NCBI RefSeq assembly: GCF_947169325.1 | Contig: NZ_CAMVPN010000014.1 | Span: forward strand, 1 to 38,433 | Source of the DNA: an uncultured Methanobrevibacter sp. | GTDB lineage: Archaea; Methanobacteriota; Methanobacteria; Methanobacteriales; Methanobacteriaceae | Length of the DNA: 38,433 nt | Reading direction: 5' to 3' | Shown: piece after piece, positions 1 to 9,168 of the stretch | How positions within the stretch are numbered: position 1 is the first letter of the stretch | Layout of the letters: every line of letters begins with the position of its first letter | The notes under the pieces: generated by a model | Seen by the model: the letters and a program-made list of their open reading frames with translations, nothing else | Databases searched by the model: none | What the model was told of the DNA's origin: nothing | Made by a program: the position numbers and the translations under genes

Positions 1-1078
1 TTATGAGCTTGTCCGTGTCACGGTTGATGGCCCTGATTCTGCCTGATTTCTGCTCGATGATTGCATCCTTCTTCTCGATTATTTCTGATAAGTCAATGCA
101 TCTTATTGAAAGCTCATATTCCCTGGCGTTCTGTGACTCGATGGCACTGTAGAAAATCTCCCTGATTTTTTCATCGCAGCTCTGGAAAACAGGGTCGTTG
201 TCGTATTCCTCCTTTTTAGAGAGGAAATATTCCTTAATCTTTTCAAAGAAAACTGCCTTTGTAGGTGTATCAACCTGCTTGAACTTCAAATAGATGTTGA
301 GGATTGTCTTATAGAAGAGCCCTTCCTTATACTGCTCGTAAAAGCCGAAGTTCTTGGTATGGTCAATGAGTATCTTTGAAATGCTGATGTAGTCCATGAA
401 TGATTCGTTAGGTGAATGGGTAATTGAATCGGCCCTAACCCTTTTGTTGCTTAGGTATTCATCATAAAAATAGACCCTTTCAGCCTTAAGAAAAGTTTCG
501 ATGAAAAATGCGTTGTCCTCAAATATCAGACCCATAGGAAAGTGGATGTCTGAAATAAGATCGCTTCTGTAGAATTTGCTTGCCGGAGTGACTGCAATCT
601 TGAACACGTCAACAGGGTCCAGATTCCTGTGTGAGAAAACGTTTTCTCCTACGGCATCTTTGAGATATTCCATGTCATAATATGGATTAGGTTCCTTCTC
701 CCTTGTCTCGTCATCGAAGTTCATGATTTTAAATATTGCAAAATCAAGCTGTTTGTCCTCAGCAATATTGTATAAAGTTTCCAATGCGTTGATGTCCAAG
801 ACGTCATCGGAATCCATGAAGTATGTGTATTTGCCTGTGATATGATCCATTGCGGCGTTACGTGCACCGGAAACCCCCTTGTTTTCCTGTGAAAACACCT
901 TGATTCTTGAATCCTTTGCGGCATAGTCATTGAAAATGTCCAGTGTGGAATCTGTAGAGCCGTCATTGACACAGATTATTTCAATGTCTTTGAAAGTCTG
1001 ATTGATTAGGCTGTCAAGGCATTCCGCCAAGTATTTTTCCACATTGTATGCTGGTACAATAACTGAAACCGCCGGCAA
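1..1078 (-). CDS. Glycosyltransferase family 2, partial (C-terminus beyond window edge)
   Basis: This GT2 (GT-A fold) enzyme probably adds a sugar from a nucleotide-sugar donor to a surface glycan at the cytoplasmic membrane face. I translated it by hand; the frame is open for at least 359 codons and runs off the left edge without a stop. The N-terminus reads LPAVSVIVPAYN, followed by VNDGSTD near residue 38 and the metal-binding MDSDD at about 88-92. An FEDN acidic base motif lies further on, and a coiled-coil tail begins near residue 320. I chose a TTG start at 1078 because GGTGT lies about 8 bases upstream and the protein then starts like its paralogues; a GTG at 1087 is the alternative. 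It overlaps nothing and starts 2 bases after the stop of the UDP-glucose dehydrogenase, so the two are probably cotranscribed. The sugar specificity cannot be read from sequence. Confidence 0.88.
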   Translation of the reverse strand, partial: MPAVSVIVPAYNVEKYLAECLDSLINQTFKDIEIICVNDGSTDSTLDIFNDYAAKDSRIKVFSQENKGVSGARNAAMDHITGKYTYFMDSDDVLDINALETLYNIAEDKQLDFAIFKIMNFDDETREKEPNPYYDMEYLKDAVGENVFSHRNLDPVDVFKIAVTPASKFYRSDLISDIHFPMGLIFEDNAFFIETFLKAERVYFYDEYLSNKRVRADSITHSPNESFMDYISISKILIDHTKNFGFYEQYKEGLFYKTILNIYLKFKQVDTPTKAVFFEKIKEYFLSKKEEYDNDPVFQSCDEKIREIFYSAIESQNAREYELSIRCIDLSEIIEKKDAIIEQKSGRIRAINRDTDKLI

Positions 1079-1080
1079 GA

Positions 1081-2406
1081 TTAACACCCGATTTGATATA
1101 GTTCGAATCCTTTGTTATTAAGGATCTTTTTATAGTAAATGTTTCTTCCGTCAAATATTACTTTCTGATTCATTGTCTCTGCAAAGTAGTCAAAGTCAGG
1201 GTTTCTGAACTCCTTCCATTCTGTGATAAGTATTAAAGCGTCACTGCCTTCGATGATTTCATATCTTCCCTTTGCAAATTCTATTGAATCTAGATATTCG
1301 TCATCGATTGTGCGGATGAACTCCTCTGTGGCCTGTGGGTCATATGCCTTGATTTTGGCTCCCCTTTTGATGAGCTCTGATATTACCACAAGTGATGTCG
1401 CTTCACGAACATCATCGGTTCCCGGCTTGAAAGCAAGTCCCCATACTGCAAAGGTGAGGCCTGTCAGGTCCTCTCCGAACCTGTCAACAACCTTGTTTAC
1501 AAGAACCATCTTCTGGTTTTTGTTTACAAGCTCCACGTTTGCAAGGATTTTAGGTTCATAACCGTTAGACTGCGCTGTGCTTATCAATGCCTGCACGTCT
1601 TTAGGAAAGCAGCTTCCCCCATATCCACATCCGGCATAAATGAAATCATAACCAATTCTCTTATCTGATCCTATTCCTCTACGGACATTCTGAACGTCAG
1701 CACCTGTGACTTCACATATATTGGCTATTTCGTTCATGAAGGATATCTTGGTTGCAAGCATTGCGTTTGCAACGTATTTTGTCATTTCTGATGATTTGAT
1801 GTCCATCAATACGAACCTGTCGTGGTTGAGGACGAACTGTGAGTATAAGTCTTTTAAGGTTTCAAAGACTTCCTTCTCTTCAGCACCGATTACTACACGG
1901 TCAGGGTGAAGGCAGTCCTCGATTGCGTGGCCTTCCTTTAAGAATTCCGGATTGGAGGCCATGCTTATTTTTACTTGGGAATTGTTCTCTTTGAGTATGT
2001 TATTGATGTGTTCCTTTACCTTTTCTCCGGTACCTACAGGAACTGTGGATTTTATTACGACTAGTGAATCCTTTGTGATGTTGTTTGCTATATCTGAAGC
2101 GGCTGAGAAAATGTAGTCAAGGTTTGCGCTTCCGTCTTCGGCCATAGGAGTTCCAACGGCAATGAAGATGATGTTTGTATCGTCAAGGGCCTCTTTGATA
2201 TCTGTTGTGAATATCAAATCCCCTCTTTCCTGGCTGCTTTTAACAAGTGAGCCCAGGTGAGGTTCGAAGATAGGCAAGATGTTGTTCTTGAGCCCTTCGA
2301 TTTTTTCTTCCACAATGTCTACACAGTATACCTTGTTTCCCATTTTGGAAAAGCAGGCTCCTGTGACTAGTCCTACATATCCGGTTCCAATAACAGTAAT
2401 GTTCAT
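1081..2406 (-). CDS. ugd: UDP-glucose 6-dehydrogenase
   Basis: This protein oxidises UDP-glucose to UDP-glucuronate with two NAD+ in the cytoplasm, supplying an acidic sugar donor. At 441 residues it has the usual family length. The Rossmann motif GTGYVGLVTGACF is at residues 7-19. The central TNIIFIAVGTP stretch and the catalytic cysteine in GYGGSCFPKD (about residue 265) are present, as is the C-terminal nucleotide-sugar domain containing AFKPGTDDVREA. UDP-mannose or UDP-GlcNAc/ManNAc dehydrogenases share this architecture, so the exact substrate is inferred. It lies inside the GT2 array, which fits a role in making uronic acid for the polymer those enzymes build. A 61-base AT-rich gap precedes the start, with GGGATT close to the ATG, so it may have its own promoter as well as readthrough. 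Confidence 0.93.
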   Translation of the reverse strand: MNITVIGTGYVGLVTGACFSKMGNKVYCVDIVEEKIEGLKNNILPIFEPHLGSLVKSSQERGDLIFTTDIKEALDDTNIIFIAVGTPMAEDGSANLDYIFSAASDIANNITKDSLVVIKSTVPVGTGEKVKEHINNILKENNSQVKISMASNPEFLKEGHAIEDCLHPDRVVIGAEEKEVFETLKDLYSQFVLNHDRFVLMDIKSSEMTKYVANAMLATKISFMNEIANICEVTGADVQNVRRGIGSDKRIGYDFIYAGCGYGGSCFPKDVQALISTAQSNGYEPKILANVELVNKNQKMVLVNKVVDRFGEDLTGLTFAVWGLAFKPGTDDVREATSLVVISELIKRGAKIKAYDPQATEEFIRTIDDEYLDSIEFAKGRYEIIEGSDALILITEWKEFRNPDFDYFAETMNQKVIFDGRNIYYKKILNNKGFELYQIGC

Positions 2407-2467
2407 AATAATCCCAATAAAATCAATTTAATAATAAAATTATGTTTCTTTTAATTAAAAAGTTTAA

Positions 2468-3568
2468 CTAAAATATCCTTTTGAGTTTGCTTTTGATTGA
2501 GGGTTGCTTTTCATCACCCGTCAGTTTTCTGTTTTCATTTTTCAGCTCTTCATTCTCCGCTCTCAGCTCGTCAATTGTCTGATATAGAAAATCGTTTTCC
2601 TTAATGATATTCTCATCCAGATTGCCGTCAAGCATCAGAGGTGAGAGATACCTGTAGTATTCAATCCTGTTTTTAAGGGAGAAATTCCTTTCTGCGTAAT
2701 CCTTATCAATCCTAAGCATCATTTCATGAAGAAGAGGTCTTATTTCAGGGAGGTTTTCTTCAAAATATTCCCGTTTTTTGATGTTTCTCAGATAGGCCAT
2801 CGCCCTGATGTAGACTGCCCTCAGGATTTCTTCGGATTTCTTGTCGTATTTGTCAACGACGTCGAGATTGTCAAGCATCCTCTTTATAGGTATTGTGTAG
2901 TCCGTGAGGTTGTTTGAGGATGATGTCGGATTGAATTCACGGTAATAGTAATATGCCTCATCGGTGTATACTATTGATTCGGCGGCAAATGAGGTTTCAT
3001 AGAAAAACGGATTGTCCACCCATCCGCCTCCAGGCTCCTCTATGAATCTGATGCCATTGGCCTTTAGGAAGTCAAGCCTGTAAATCCCTGCCCATATTGA
3101 CGGGTGGGACTTGATGATTGCAGGGAAATCCTCAATAGTAAATGCTTTGCCTTCCTCAATCAGACCGCTTTTTCCAGTGTCTTTTCTTATGGTGCCGTCT
3201 TCTGTGACGTGATAGAAACTGGACTTGACCACATCAGCACTGCCTTTAGAAAGGCCGTACAATGACTTCAGCATGTCCTTTGATATATAGTCATCGGTTT
3301 CGACGATGGCAATGTATTCTCCTCTGGCAGCATCAATTGCCTGATTCATCTGATAGCCGTAGCTTTTTTTGTCTGAATGCATGAGTGTGATTCTAGAATC
3401 TTTAGCGGCGAATTCCTCAAGGATTTCAAGGGTTCCATCGGTTGAGCCTGCGTCAATGCAGATTATTTCAATTTCCTCAAGGCTCTGTGAGGTGACGCTT
3501 TCCATGCACTGCCGTATATATTCACCAACATCAAGTGAAGGCATTATAACTGATATTTTCGGATTCAT
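2468..3568 (-). CDS. Glycosyltransferase family 2 with ETDD metal motif
   Basis: This is a 366-residue GT2 enzyme, presumably acting on the surface glycan. The N-terminal KISVIMPSLDVGEYI is diverged from the VYNA/VYNV version in its neighbours. DAGSTDG lies at 39-45, and the usual DADD is replaced by ETDD at 90-93, still acidic and probably able to bind metal. WVDN takes the place of the HDN/EDN acidic motif. The last 60 residues form a charged coiled coil (DELRAENEELKNENRKL) and a basic end. Its ATG comes one base after the stop of the preceding GT2, so they are cotranscribed. This branch resembles GT2 enzymes adding sugars in O-antigen or capsule pathways, but donor and acceptor are unknown. 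Confidence 0.88.
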   Translation of the reverse strand: MNPKISVIMPSLDVGEYIRQCMESVTSQSLEEIEIICIDAGSTDGTLEILEEFAAKDSRITLMHSDKKSYGYQMNQAIDAARGEYIAIVETDDYISKDMLKSLYGLSKGSADVVKSSFYHVTEDGTIRKDTGKSGLIEEGKAFTIEDFPAIIKSHPSIWAGIYRLDFLKANGIRFIEEPGGGWVDNPFFYETSFAAESIVYTDEAYYYYREFNPTSSSNNLTDYTIPIKRMLDNLDVVDKYDKKSEEILRAVYIRAMAYLRNIKKREYFEENLPEIRPLLHEMMLRIDKDYAERNFSLKNRIEYYRYLSPLMLDGNLDENIIKENDFLYQTIDELRAENEELKNENRKLTGDEKQPSIKSKLKRIF

Positions 3569-3569
3569 G

Positions 3570-4682
3570 TTAATTTCCCTTAAGTTTTAAGAATAATGAC
3601 ACTGGCTTTCTTTCCAGGAAGTTCTTATGTGACTTGAGCTTCTTTTTAAGCTGCTTGTTCTGGCGGTTCAGACGGTTCTTTCTGATTGATAAAATGAGAT
3701 TTTCAAATGAGAGATTGAACTCATCGAAGTCCTTGGAATAGACAACGTATTCGAATCTTTTTTTGTTGTTGTCCTCAATCAGGCTCATGAACTCGTCATA
3801 CCTTTCATCGGTAAGCATTTTAGTGAAATCCTCCTTCAAATGCTCATAGAAGTAAGGTTTGAACTCATCCTTGATTGTCTTGTACCTGTGGAACACCAGG
3901 TAAATCTTATGGTCATAGAGAAGCTTCTTGTGCTTTTCGAAAAGCCCATGGTTTATGAACTTCTGAATGATCATGTTGTTGATTGTAATTGAGCTTACGT
4001 AACGCTTGTCTCCGGCACCTGTTGATGATGCGGAGTGCCTGCGTCTTGTGTAGAGATATCTGTCGTAGAAGAATATCCTTTCGGCTGAAAGGAACACATC
4101 CCAGTAGAAGATGTTGTCGTGGAAAATCAGTCCTTCGGCAAATCTGGCGCCTGTGGACATGACAAACTCCCTGTTGTACATCTTGCACCATGGGGTTGAA
4201 GACATCTTGAAGATCATGTCCTCCAAATCCCTGTATGTGAATATCTTATCTCCTACACGTTCATATACCTCATCCATTGTGTAGTCGGGAGTTTCGAAAT
4301 ACTCTCCTGTGTCTTCGGCATAGTTCATTGCCCTGAAGACAACAAAGTCAAGTTTTTTCTCTTCACATATCTCAAAGCATTCCTTTAGGGCATTCAAATC
4401 GACAATGTCGTCGGCGTCCATGAAGTATATGTATTTTCCTTTGGCTTTCGGAAGCGCCACATTCCTTGCTGCCCCTCCTCCACGGTTTTCCTGATGGTAG
4501 TACTGGACTCTGGAGTCCCTTTCGGCAATCTTTTCAAGTATCTCCAGTGAATTGTCAACAGAACCGTCATCAACGCAGATGACTTCGATGTCGCTTAGTG
4601 TCTGATTGAGGATGCCGTCGATGGCTTCTTCAAGATAATCGCTTGCATTATAAACGGGAATAATAACAGAAACGTCAACCAT
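3570..4682 (-). CDS. Glycosyltransferase family 2 (GGGAARN subgroup)
   Basis: This is a 370-residue GT2 enzyme. VSVIIPVYN is at 4-12, VDDGSVD at 37-43, QENRGGGAARN at 64-74 and the metal-binding MDADD at 88-92. A STPWCKMYNREFV stretch follows in the acceptor half, then IFHDN and the RRRHSASSTGAGD motif. It ends in a basic, helical tail. I start at ATG 4682 because GGAG lies 9 bases upstream. An in-frame ATG at 4697 would add five residues, has no ribosome binding site and abuts the previous stop. The two genes at 8103 and 9169 are its closest relatives in the window, sharing the GGGAARN and SASSTGAGD motifs. Donor and linkage are unknown. Confidence 0.92.
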   Translation of the reverse strand: MVDVSVIIPVYNASDYLEEAIDGILNQTLSDIEVICVDDGSVDNSLEILEKIAERDSRVQYYHQENRGGGAARNVALPKAKGKYIYFMDADDIVDLNALKECFEICEEKKLDFVVFRAMNYAEDTGEYFETPDYTMDEVYERVGDKIFTYRDLEDMIFKMSSTPWCKMYNREFVMSTGARFAEGLIFHDNIFYWDVFLSAERIFFYDRYLYTRRRHSASSTGAGDKRYVSSITINNMIIQKFINHGLFEKHKKLLYDHKIYLVFHRYKTIKDEFKPYFYEHLKEDFTKMLTDERYDEFMSLIEDNNKKRFEYVVYSKDFDEFNLSFENLILSIRKNRLNRQNKQLKKKLKSHKNFLERKPVSLFLKLKGN

Positions 4683-4697
4683 ATCAATAAACTCCAT

Positions 4698-5939
4698 TTA
4701 TTTAATAATATTCTTCACCTTCTTGGCAAACTTAAAGCCTCCGGATGATTTGATTTCCCTGACCTTGCCGTCAAGCTTTTCCACTTCGGCTTCAAGCTTT
4801 TCATTTTCCTTCTCCAGCTCATCAATCTTTTCTGTGAGGTTCTTGTGCCTTTTTTCAAGTTTCTTGATTTTGTCTGTGTGATAATTTTCAATGTAATCGT
4901 CATTGTCTTTTGAGCATTTGAGTATATCGTATTTTTCCTTAATTTGTTTAGGCAAATCGTCAGAGTCGATTTTTTCTATGAATTCCTTGGTCTGTGCGAA
5001 TTTATCTTCATCCTTATTGTTGTATAGGAGATATGCCTGTGCGGCAGTGTTGAAGATGACAAAATTCTCATCGGTAATGTCAAAATACTCATAAGGGCTT
5101 TCAAATAGGATTCCGTAAATCTTGAATAAATCCTCATTGGCGTTGTTCTTCTTCCAGTTGAGGTATTTTGTAAGGTGCAGCTTGTATTCCTCTGACATTT
5201 TTACAAGTCCGCCGTCTGCCAGTACGTCGCAGGTGTCCCTGAAATGCTGGACGTAGCTTTTCTTCTTGATGTAGGTGTTCATCTTGTTGTTGACACCTCC
5301 ACCGACTGATGAATTGTATCCGTATAGGTTGACGGGACATGTATATATTGCATCGGTACTTACAAACGCCTTTGCCAAAAATACAGGGTCCTGGCCTCTT
5401 AAAAGGTCGGGAAAAATTATTTCATTTGAATTTATGAAATCCCTTTTGAAAATGTTTTTATAAAATGCATACGGAATTCCATAATCCTCAGGTGAAATGC
5501 AAGACTCCTCATCAAAATAGGCATAGTCACCACGTTCGTAGTGCTTGTTTTCCTTCAAGGAATAATCTTTCTTTACGAACTGCAGATTGGCAGAGACTAT
5601 ATCGGCGTCGTTTCTTACTGCAACATCATACATCCTTTCAAGTGCATCATCGTCAATGTAGATGTCATCTGCATCGAGAAATGCAATGTAGTCTCCTTTA
5701 GCATTTGAAATTCCGGTATTTCTCGCTTTTCCTGAGCCCTGATTTTCCTGTGATATTACCGCCATGAAATCATAGGTTTCTTTAAAGTCATTCAGTAAAC
5801 TTAATGAATCGTCAGTTGAACCGTCATCAACGCATATCAGTTCAATATCCTTTAATGTCTGATTCTCTATGCTTTTCAATGATTTGGATAAGTATTTCGC
5901 CCCATTATATACGGGCATGACAATTGATATCTTAGGCAT
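4698..5939 (-). CDS. Glycosyltransferase family 2 with long coiled-coil tail
   Basis: This 413-residue GT2 has KISIVMPVYN at 3-12, VDDGSTD at 37-43, QENQGSGKARN at 64-74 and LDADD at 88-92. The acceptor half is less like its neighbours (GIPYAFYKNIF, then LLRGQDPVF where others have HDN/EDN). From about residue 345 there is a long heptad-rich coiled coil (KKLEKRHKNLTEKIDELEKE and beyond), ending SGGFKFAKKVKNIIK, a basic amphipathic end that could bind membrane. Such tails may tether the enzymes to each other or to the membrane; this is inference. The ATG is preceded by AAGTGAT. It lies 4 bases after the stop of the degenerate GT2 upstream and 15 bases before the start of the next GT2. Confidence 0.9.
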   Translation of the reverse strand: MPKISIVMPVYNGAKYLSKSLKSIENQTLKDIELICVDDGSTDDSLSLLNDFKETYDFMAVISQENQGSGKARNTGISNAKGDYIAFLDADDIYIDDDALERMYDVAVRNDADIVSANLQFVKKDYSLKENKHYERGDYAYFDEESCISPEDYGIPYAFYKNIFKRDFINSNEIIFPDLLRGQDPVFLAKAFVSTDAIYTCPVNLYGYNSSVGGGVNNKMNTYIKKKSYVQHFRDTCDVLADGGLVKMSEEYKLHLTKYLNWKKNNANEDLFKIYGILFESPYEYFDITDENFVIFNTAAQAYLLYNNKDEDKFAQTKEFIEKIDSDDLPKQIKEKYDILKCSKDNDDYIENYHTDKIKKLEKRHKNLTEKIDELEKENEKLEAEVEKLDGKVREIKSSGGFKFAKKVKNIIK

Positions 5940-5943
5940 TTTA

Positions 5944-6918
5944 TCACTTATTTAATTTTCTAAGGGGTTTTGTAACCTTCCAGCTTGTGGAATTTGTAAT
6001 AAGACTGTTTTCCCTTTCAAGAATGGAAATGTTCTTTTCGATGATTTCGTTTTCCTTTTTCACTTCTTCACTGTCAAGCTCAAGCTCATACTGAACCATC
6101 AGCCTTTTGAAGTCCTCGAAATCCTTGCTGTATACGACATCCTTGAAAAAGAGATAATTGATCGGATTTGCATCATATGCAAAGTCTGTGAATCTCCAGT
6201 GATAGATCATCTGTGTGAAATCCTCTTTAAGCAGATTGTAGTATTCCTCTTTTCGCTCTTCTGTGACATTGACGTATGCATCATATAGCAGTTCCAGTCT
6301 CCAGTCAAATATGATGAACTTGAACTTTCCGATGTGGTCGTAGTCCTTGAATTTAGTGAAAACCTCATTGGAAACGTTTATGAGACTTGCCAGCTCATCG
6401 AAATCCTTCTTGTCTTTATTGAATTTCTGATTTAAATTGATGAATGCGAACTTTCTTGCATTGAACACGCATTCCCAGAAGAACAGGTAATCGTTTGAGT
6501 TTATGTTATTGAGCTTTTTTATGAAATCGGTTCTTATGAGCTTTGTATATCTTGTCATGTCCATCTGGAATGTCTTTCCTCTCAACTTCAGGAACTGATA
6601 TGTTTCGCCTATGAAGGTGTCCTCATCGGTAATCTGTATGAAATCAAGTCCTTCGCCTTTAGCCTGCCTGAATGCCTTTTCGAGAGTGTCCTTATTTAAA
6701 ACATCACCGGGATTTAAGAAATAGATGTACTCGCCTTTCACTTCATCTATGCTGTCATCCTTTTTAATCACTTTAACGGCACTGTCGGTGACATTGACGA
6801 TGTCATTATCATCAATGCATATAACTTCAATGTCTGCTAAAGTCTGGTTCAGAGCGCTTTTAAGTGACTCTGAGTAGTTGTCTTTACTGACGGCCATTAT
6901 AACAGATACGCTAACCAT
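5944..6918 (-). CDS. Degenerate GT2 homologue, probably not a standard transferase
   Basis: This 324-residue protein is clearly descended from the neighbouring GT2s: VSVIMAV at the start, LNQTLADIEVICIDD near 23-37, and KGEYIYFLNPGD at 61-72. About 20 residues are missing between these blocks, including the QENxGG region, and the metal-binding DXDD is replaced by NPGD. The TPWCK/TPWSK motif and the HDN acidic motif are also absent. The frame is intact, and the coiled coil and tail NSTSWKVTKPLRKL are well kept. It may be a non-catalytic partner, a scaffold, or an enzyme with changed mechanism. I chose ATG 6918 because GGTG lies 8 bases upstream; a GTG at 6927 would fall inside that site. It sits tightly between two intact GT2 genes, so it is expressed with them. 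Confidence 0.8.
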   Translation of the reverse strand: MVSVSVIMAVSKDNYSESLKSALNQTLADIEVICIDDNDIVNVTDSAVKVIKKDDSIDEVKGEYIYFLNPGDVLNKDTLEKAFRQAKGEGLDFIQITDEDTFIGETYQFLKLRGKTFQMDMTRYTKLIRTDFIKKLNNINSNDYLFFWECVFNARKFAFINLNQKFNKDKKDFDELASLINVSNEVFTKFKDYDHIGKFKFIIFDWRLELLYDAYVNVTEERKEEYYNLLKEDFTQMIYHWRFTDFAYDANPINYLFFKDVVYSKDFEDFKRLMVQYELELDSEEVKKENEIIEKNISILERENSLITNSTSWKVTKPLRKLNK

Positions 6919-6934
6919 AATCATCACACCTATT

Positions 6935-8050
6935 CTATCTTTTCTTAAATGACCTCAATTTTTGGGTTTTCTTCCAGCTTTCTGAGTTCAAGAGTTCCTC
7001 ATGGACATTTCTGACCTCTTCATATTCCGCTTTCAGCTGTGAATTCTTTCGTCTGAGCTTATAGTTTTTGTATGCCACATCGAACGTTTCGGTGTCCTTG
7101 TACTTGAGGACGTATTCATAGAGCTTCTGCTCTGCAACATCCAGATCTCTGAATATGTATTCCTTGAACTCCTTGTCGCTTTCGATTCTCAAATAGTCTT
7201 CACGAAGCTTGTCTAAAAAGAGCTGCTTGAATTCGGGTTTGATATGCCTGTACCAGTAGAAATTGGTATAGAACTTCTTGTGAAGCAGCTCGTCCTTGAA
7301 ATCATCAAACACATCGTATTTGAAGAACACCTGCCATATCAAATCGCAGATGTCGATGTAGTTGATGAAATGCCTTGCTCCTGAAGTAGTGGATGATGAG
7401 GAGTACCATCTTCTCTTGAAGAGGTGCTTTCTTAAAAATGTGATCCTGTCAGCCGCAAAGAGGGTGTCGTAGAAGAAAACGTTATCGTCAAATACAAGTC
7501 CTTCCGGGTATATGATGTTGTTTTTCATGACGAATTCCCTGTTGTAGAGCTTTGACCATGGGGTGACGGTAATGTCAAAGACAAAGTCCATGATATCCTT
7601 ATAATTAAATACCGAGTCTCCGACGTAGTCTGCAAGGGCGTTCATGCTGTAGTTTTCAGCCTCCACAAGCTCGCCGGTATCCATGTAATAGTTGATTGCC
7701 TGGAAAATCACAAAGTCGACGTTCTTTTCTTCTGCAAGTTTGTATGAGTCTTCAAGTGCTGTGAGCTCGAGAATGTCGTCTGAGTCCATGAAGAATATGT
7801 ACTTTCCTGTTGCAAGCCTCATTCCTCTGTTGGTTGCAACTGCATGGCCTCCGTTTTCCTGGTCAATGACTGTCATTCTCTTATCCTTTGCTGCGTATTC
7901 GTTAAGGATTTCCAATGAGCGGTCCGGTGAGCCGTCATTGACGCAGATAACTTCAATGTCTGTCAATGTCTGATTCAGTATGCTGTCCAAACACTCGCCT
8001 AAAAAGTCCTCCACATTATAAACGGGAATTACAACTGATACCTTAACCAT
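6935..8050 (-). CDS. Glycosyltransferase family 2 (NGGHAVATNRG subgroup)
   Basis: This 371-residue GT2 has VKVSVVIPVYN at 2-12, VNDGSPD at 37-43, DQENGGHAVATNRGM at 63-77 and the metal motif MDSDD at 88-92. Further on are VTPWSKLYNREFV, VFDDNVFFYD (the likely acidic catalytic site) and a KRRWYSSSSTTSGAR block. It ends in a coiled coil and NSESWKKTQKLRSF. Its nearest relative here is the GT2 at 10244, with which it shares the NGGHAVATNRG signature, so the two arose by duplication. ATG 8050 is chosen because GGTGAGG precedes it at good spacing. The longer GTG start at 8062 would use bases that form that site. Donor specificity is unknown. Confidence 0.91.
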   Translation of the reverse strand: MVKVSVVIPVYNVEDFLGECLDSILNQTLTDIEVICVNDGSPDRSLEILNEYAAKDKRMTVIDQENGGHAVATNRGMRLATGKYIFFMDSDDILELTALEDSYKLAEEKNVDFVIFQAINYYMDTGELVEAENYSMNALADYVGDSVFNYKDIMDFVFDITVTPWSKLYNREFVMKNNIIYPEGLVFDDNVFFYDTLFAADRITFLRKHLFKRRWYSSSSTTSGARHFINYIDICDLIWQVFFKYDVFDDFKDELLHKKFYTNFYWYRHIKPEFKQLFLDKLREDYLRIESDKEFKEYIFRDLDVAEQKLYEYVLKYKDTETFDVAYKNYKLRRKNSQLKAEYEEVRNVHEELLNSESWKKTQKLRSFKKR

Positions 8051-8102
8051 AAAAAACCTCACCTTTAACTGTAATAATTTTTGTCAATACAACTATTTAA
8101 TG

Positions 8103-9164
8103 TTATTTTACAATCTTTTTAATTCGATATTTAAGAAAACCGGACAGTTCCTTTTGCTTTTTCAAGCGGATGTTTTCCTGTGTCAATCTGTAATTTTTAA
8201 TGAGCAGGTCAAACTCCCTTTGGGTTTTTGATTTAATGATGCTGTCGAAAATGAATCTGTTTTCATCATCAAGCAGACCCCTGAAGGACCTGTCTTCAAT
8301 ATTTGCAAAATCCCTTTTCATTTCGCAGTAGAATTCATGTTTGAACTCGTCCATGATTTCCAGGTATCTTGTATGAATCCAGAACACCTTCTTGTTGTAT
8401 AGGATTTTCCTGAATTTGTCAAGCTTTCCGTATTTGACGAAGAGATTTATGATATTGTTTACAACGTTTATGATGTTTATGTATCTCTCATCGCCCGCTC
8501 CGGTTGATGAAGCGGAGTGCCTGCGCCTTGTGTAGTATGCCTTGTCAATGAAACACATCCTTTCGGCGTTGAATAGCACTTCCCAGAAGAACTGGTTGTC
8601 ATGAAAGATTGACCCTTCAAGAAACTTGGCTCCTGACATTTGGACAAAGTCGTGGTTGTAGAACTTGCACCATGGTGTTACGCTGATGTTGAATATCAGC
8701 TCGCCCAAATCATCTCCGCTGAATACATTATCTCCTGCAAAGTCCCTGATCTTATCCATATTGTAGTATGCGGTTTCAAAATACTCACCAGTATCTTCGG
8801 CATAGTTGATTGCCTTGAATATTGCAAAGTCAAGGTTTTTTTCTTCAGATATTTCATATAGCTCCTTTAAGGCGTTCAGGTCAACCCTGTCGTCGGCGTC
8901 CATGAAATAGAGGTATTCGCCGGTCGTGTGCTTAAGGGCGTTGTTTCTTGCAGCCCCTCCTCCCTGATTGGTCTGGCTTAAGACCTTCACACGGGTGTCT
9001 TTTTGTGCAATTTCATTCAATATTTCCAGTGAATTGTCCTCTGAGCCGTCATCGACACATATCACTTCCAAATCGTCCAGCGTCTGGTTGAGTATGCATT
9101 CCAGAGACTCTCTTAAATAATCGCTTGCATTATAAACGGGAATAACTACGGATACCTTAGGCAT
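8103..9164 (-). CDS. Glycosyltransferase family 2 (GGGAARN subgroup)
   Basis: This 353-residue GT2 has PKVSVVIPVYN at 2-12, VDDGSED at 37-43, QTNQGGGAARN at 64-74 and MDADD at 88-92. VTPWCKFYNHDFV, IFHDNQFFWE and RRRHSASSTGAGDERY follow in order. The tail is short and basic (LKYRIKKIVK) without the SW-K-T element of some neighbours. The ATG is preceded by AAGGTGATTAA, and this ribosome binding site overlaps the stop codon of the GT2 upstream, so translation is probably coupled. It is paired with the very similar gene at 9169 and the one at 3570, pointing to local duplication. A 52-base gap to the next gene contains that gene's ribosome binding site. Confidence 0.92.
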   Translation of the reverse strand: MPKVSVVIPVYNASDYLRESLECILNQTLDDLEVICVDDGSEDNSLEILNEIAQKDTRVKVLSQTNQGGGAARNNALKHTTGEYLYFMDADDRVDLNALKELYEISEEKNLDFAIFKAINYAEDTGEYFETAYYNMDKIRDFAGDNVFSGDDLGELIFNISVTPWCKFYNHDFVQMSGAKFLEGSIFHDNQFFWEVLFNAERMCFIDKAYYTRRRHSASSTGAGDERYINIINVVNNIINLFVKYGKLDKFRKILYNKKVFWIHTRYLEIMDEFKHEFYCEMKRDFANIEDRSFRGLLDDENRFIFDSIIKSKTQREFDLLIKNYRLTQENIRLKKQKELSGFLKYRIKKIVK

Positions 9165-9168
9165 TTAA

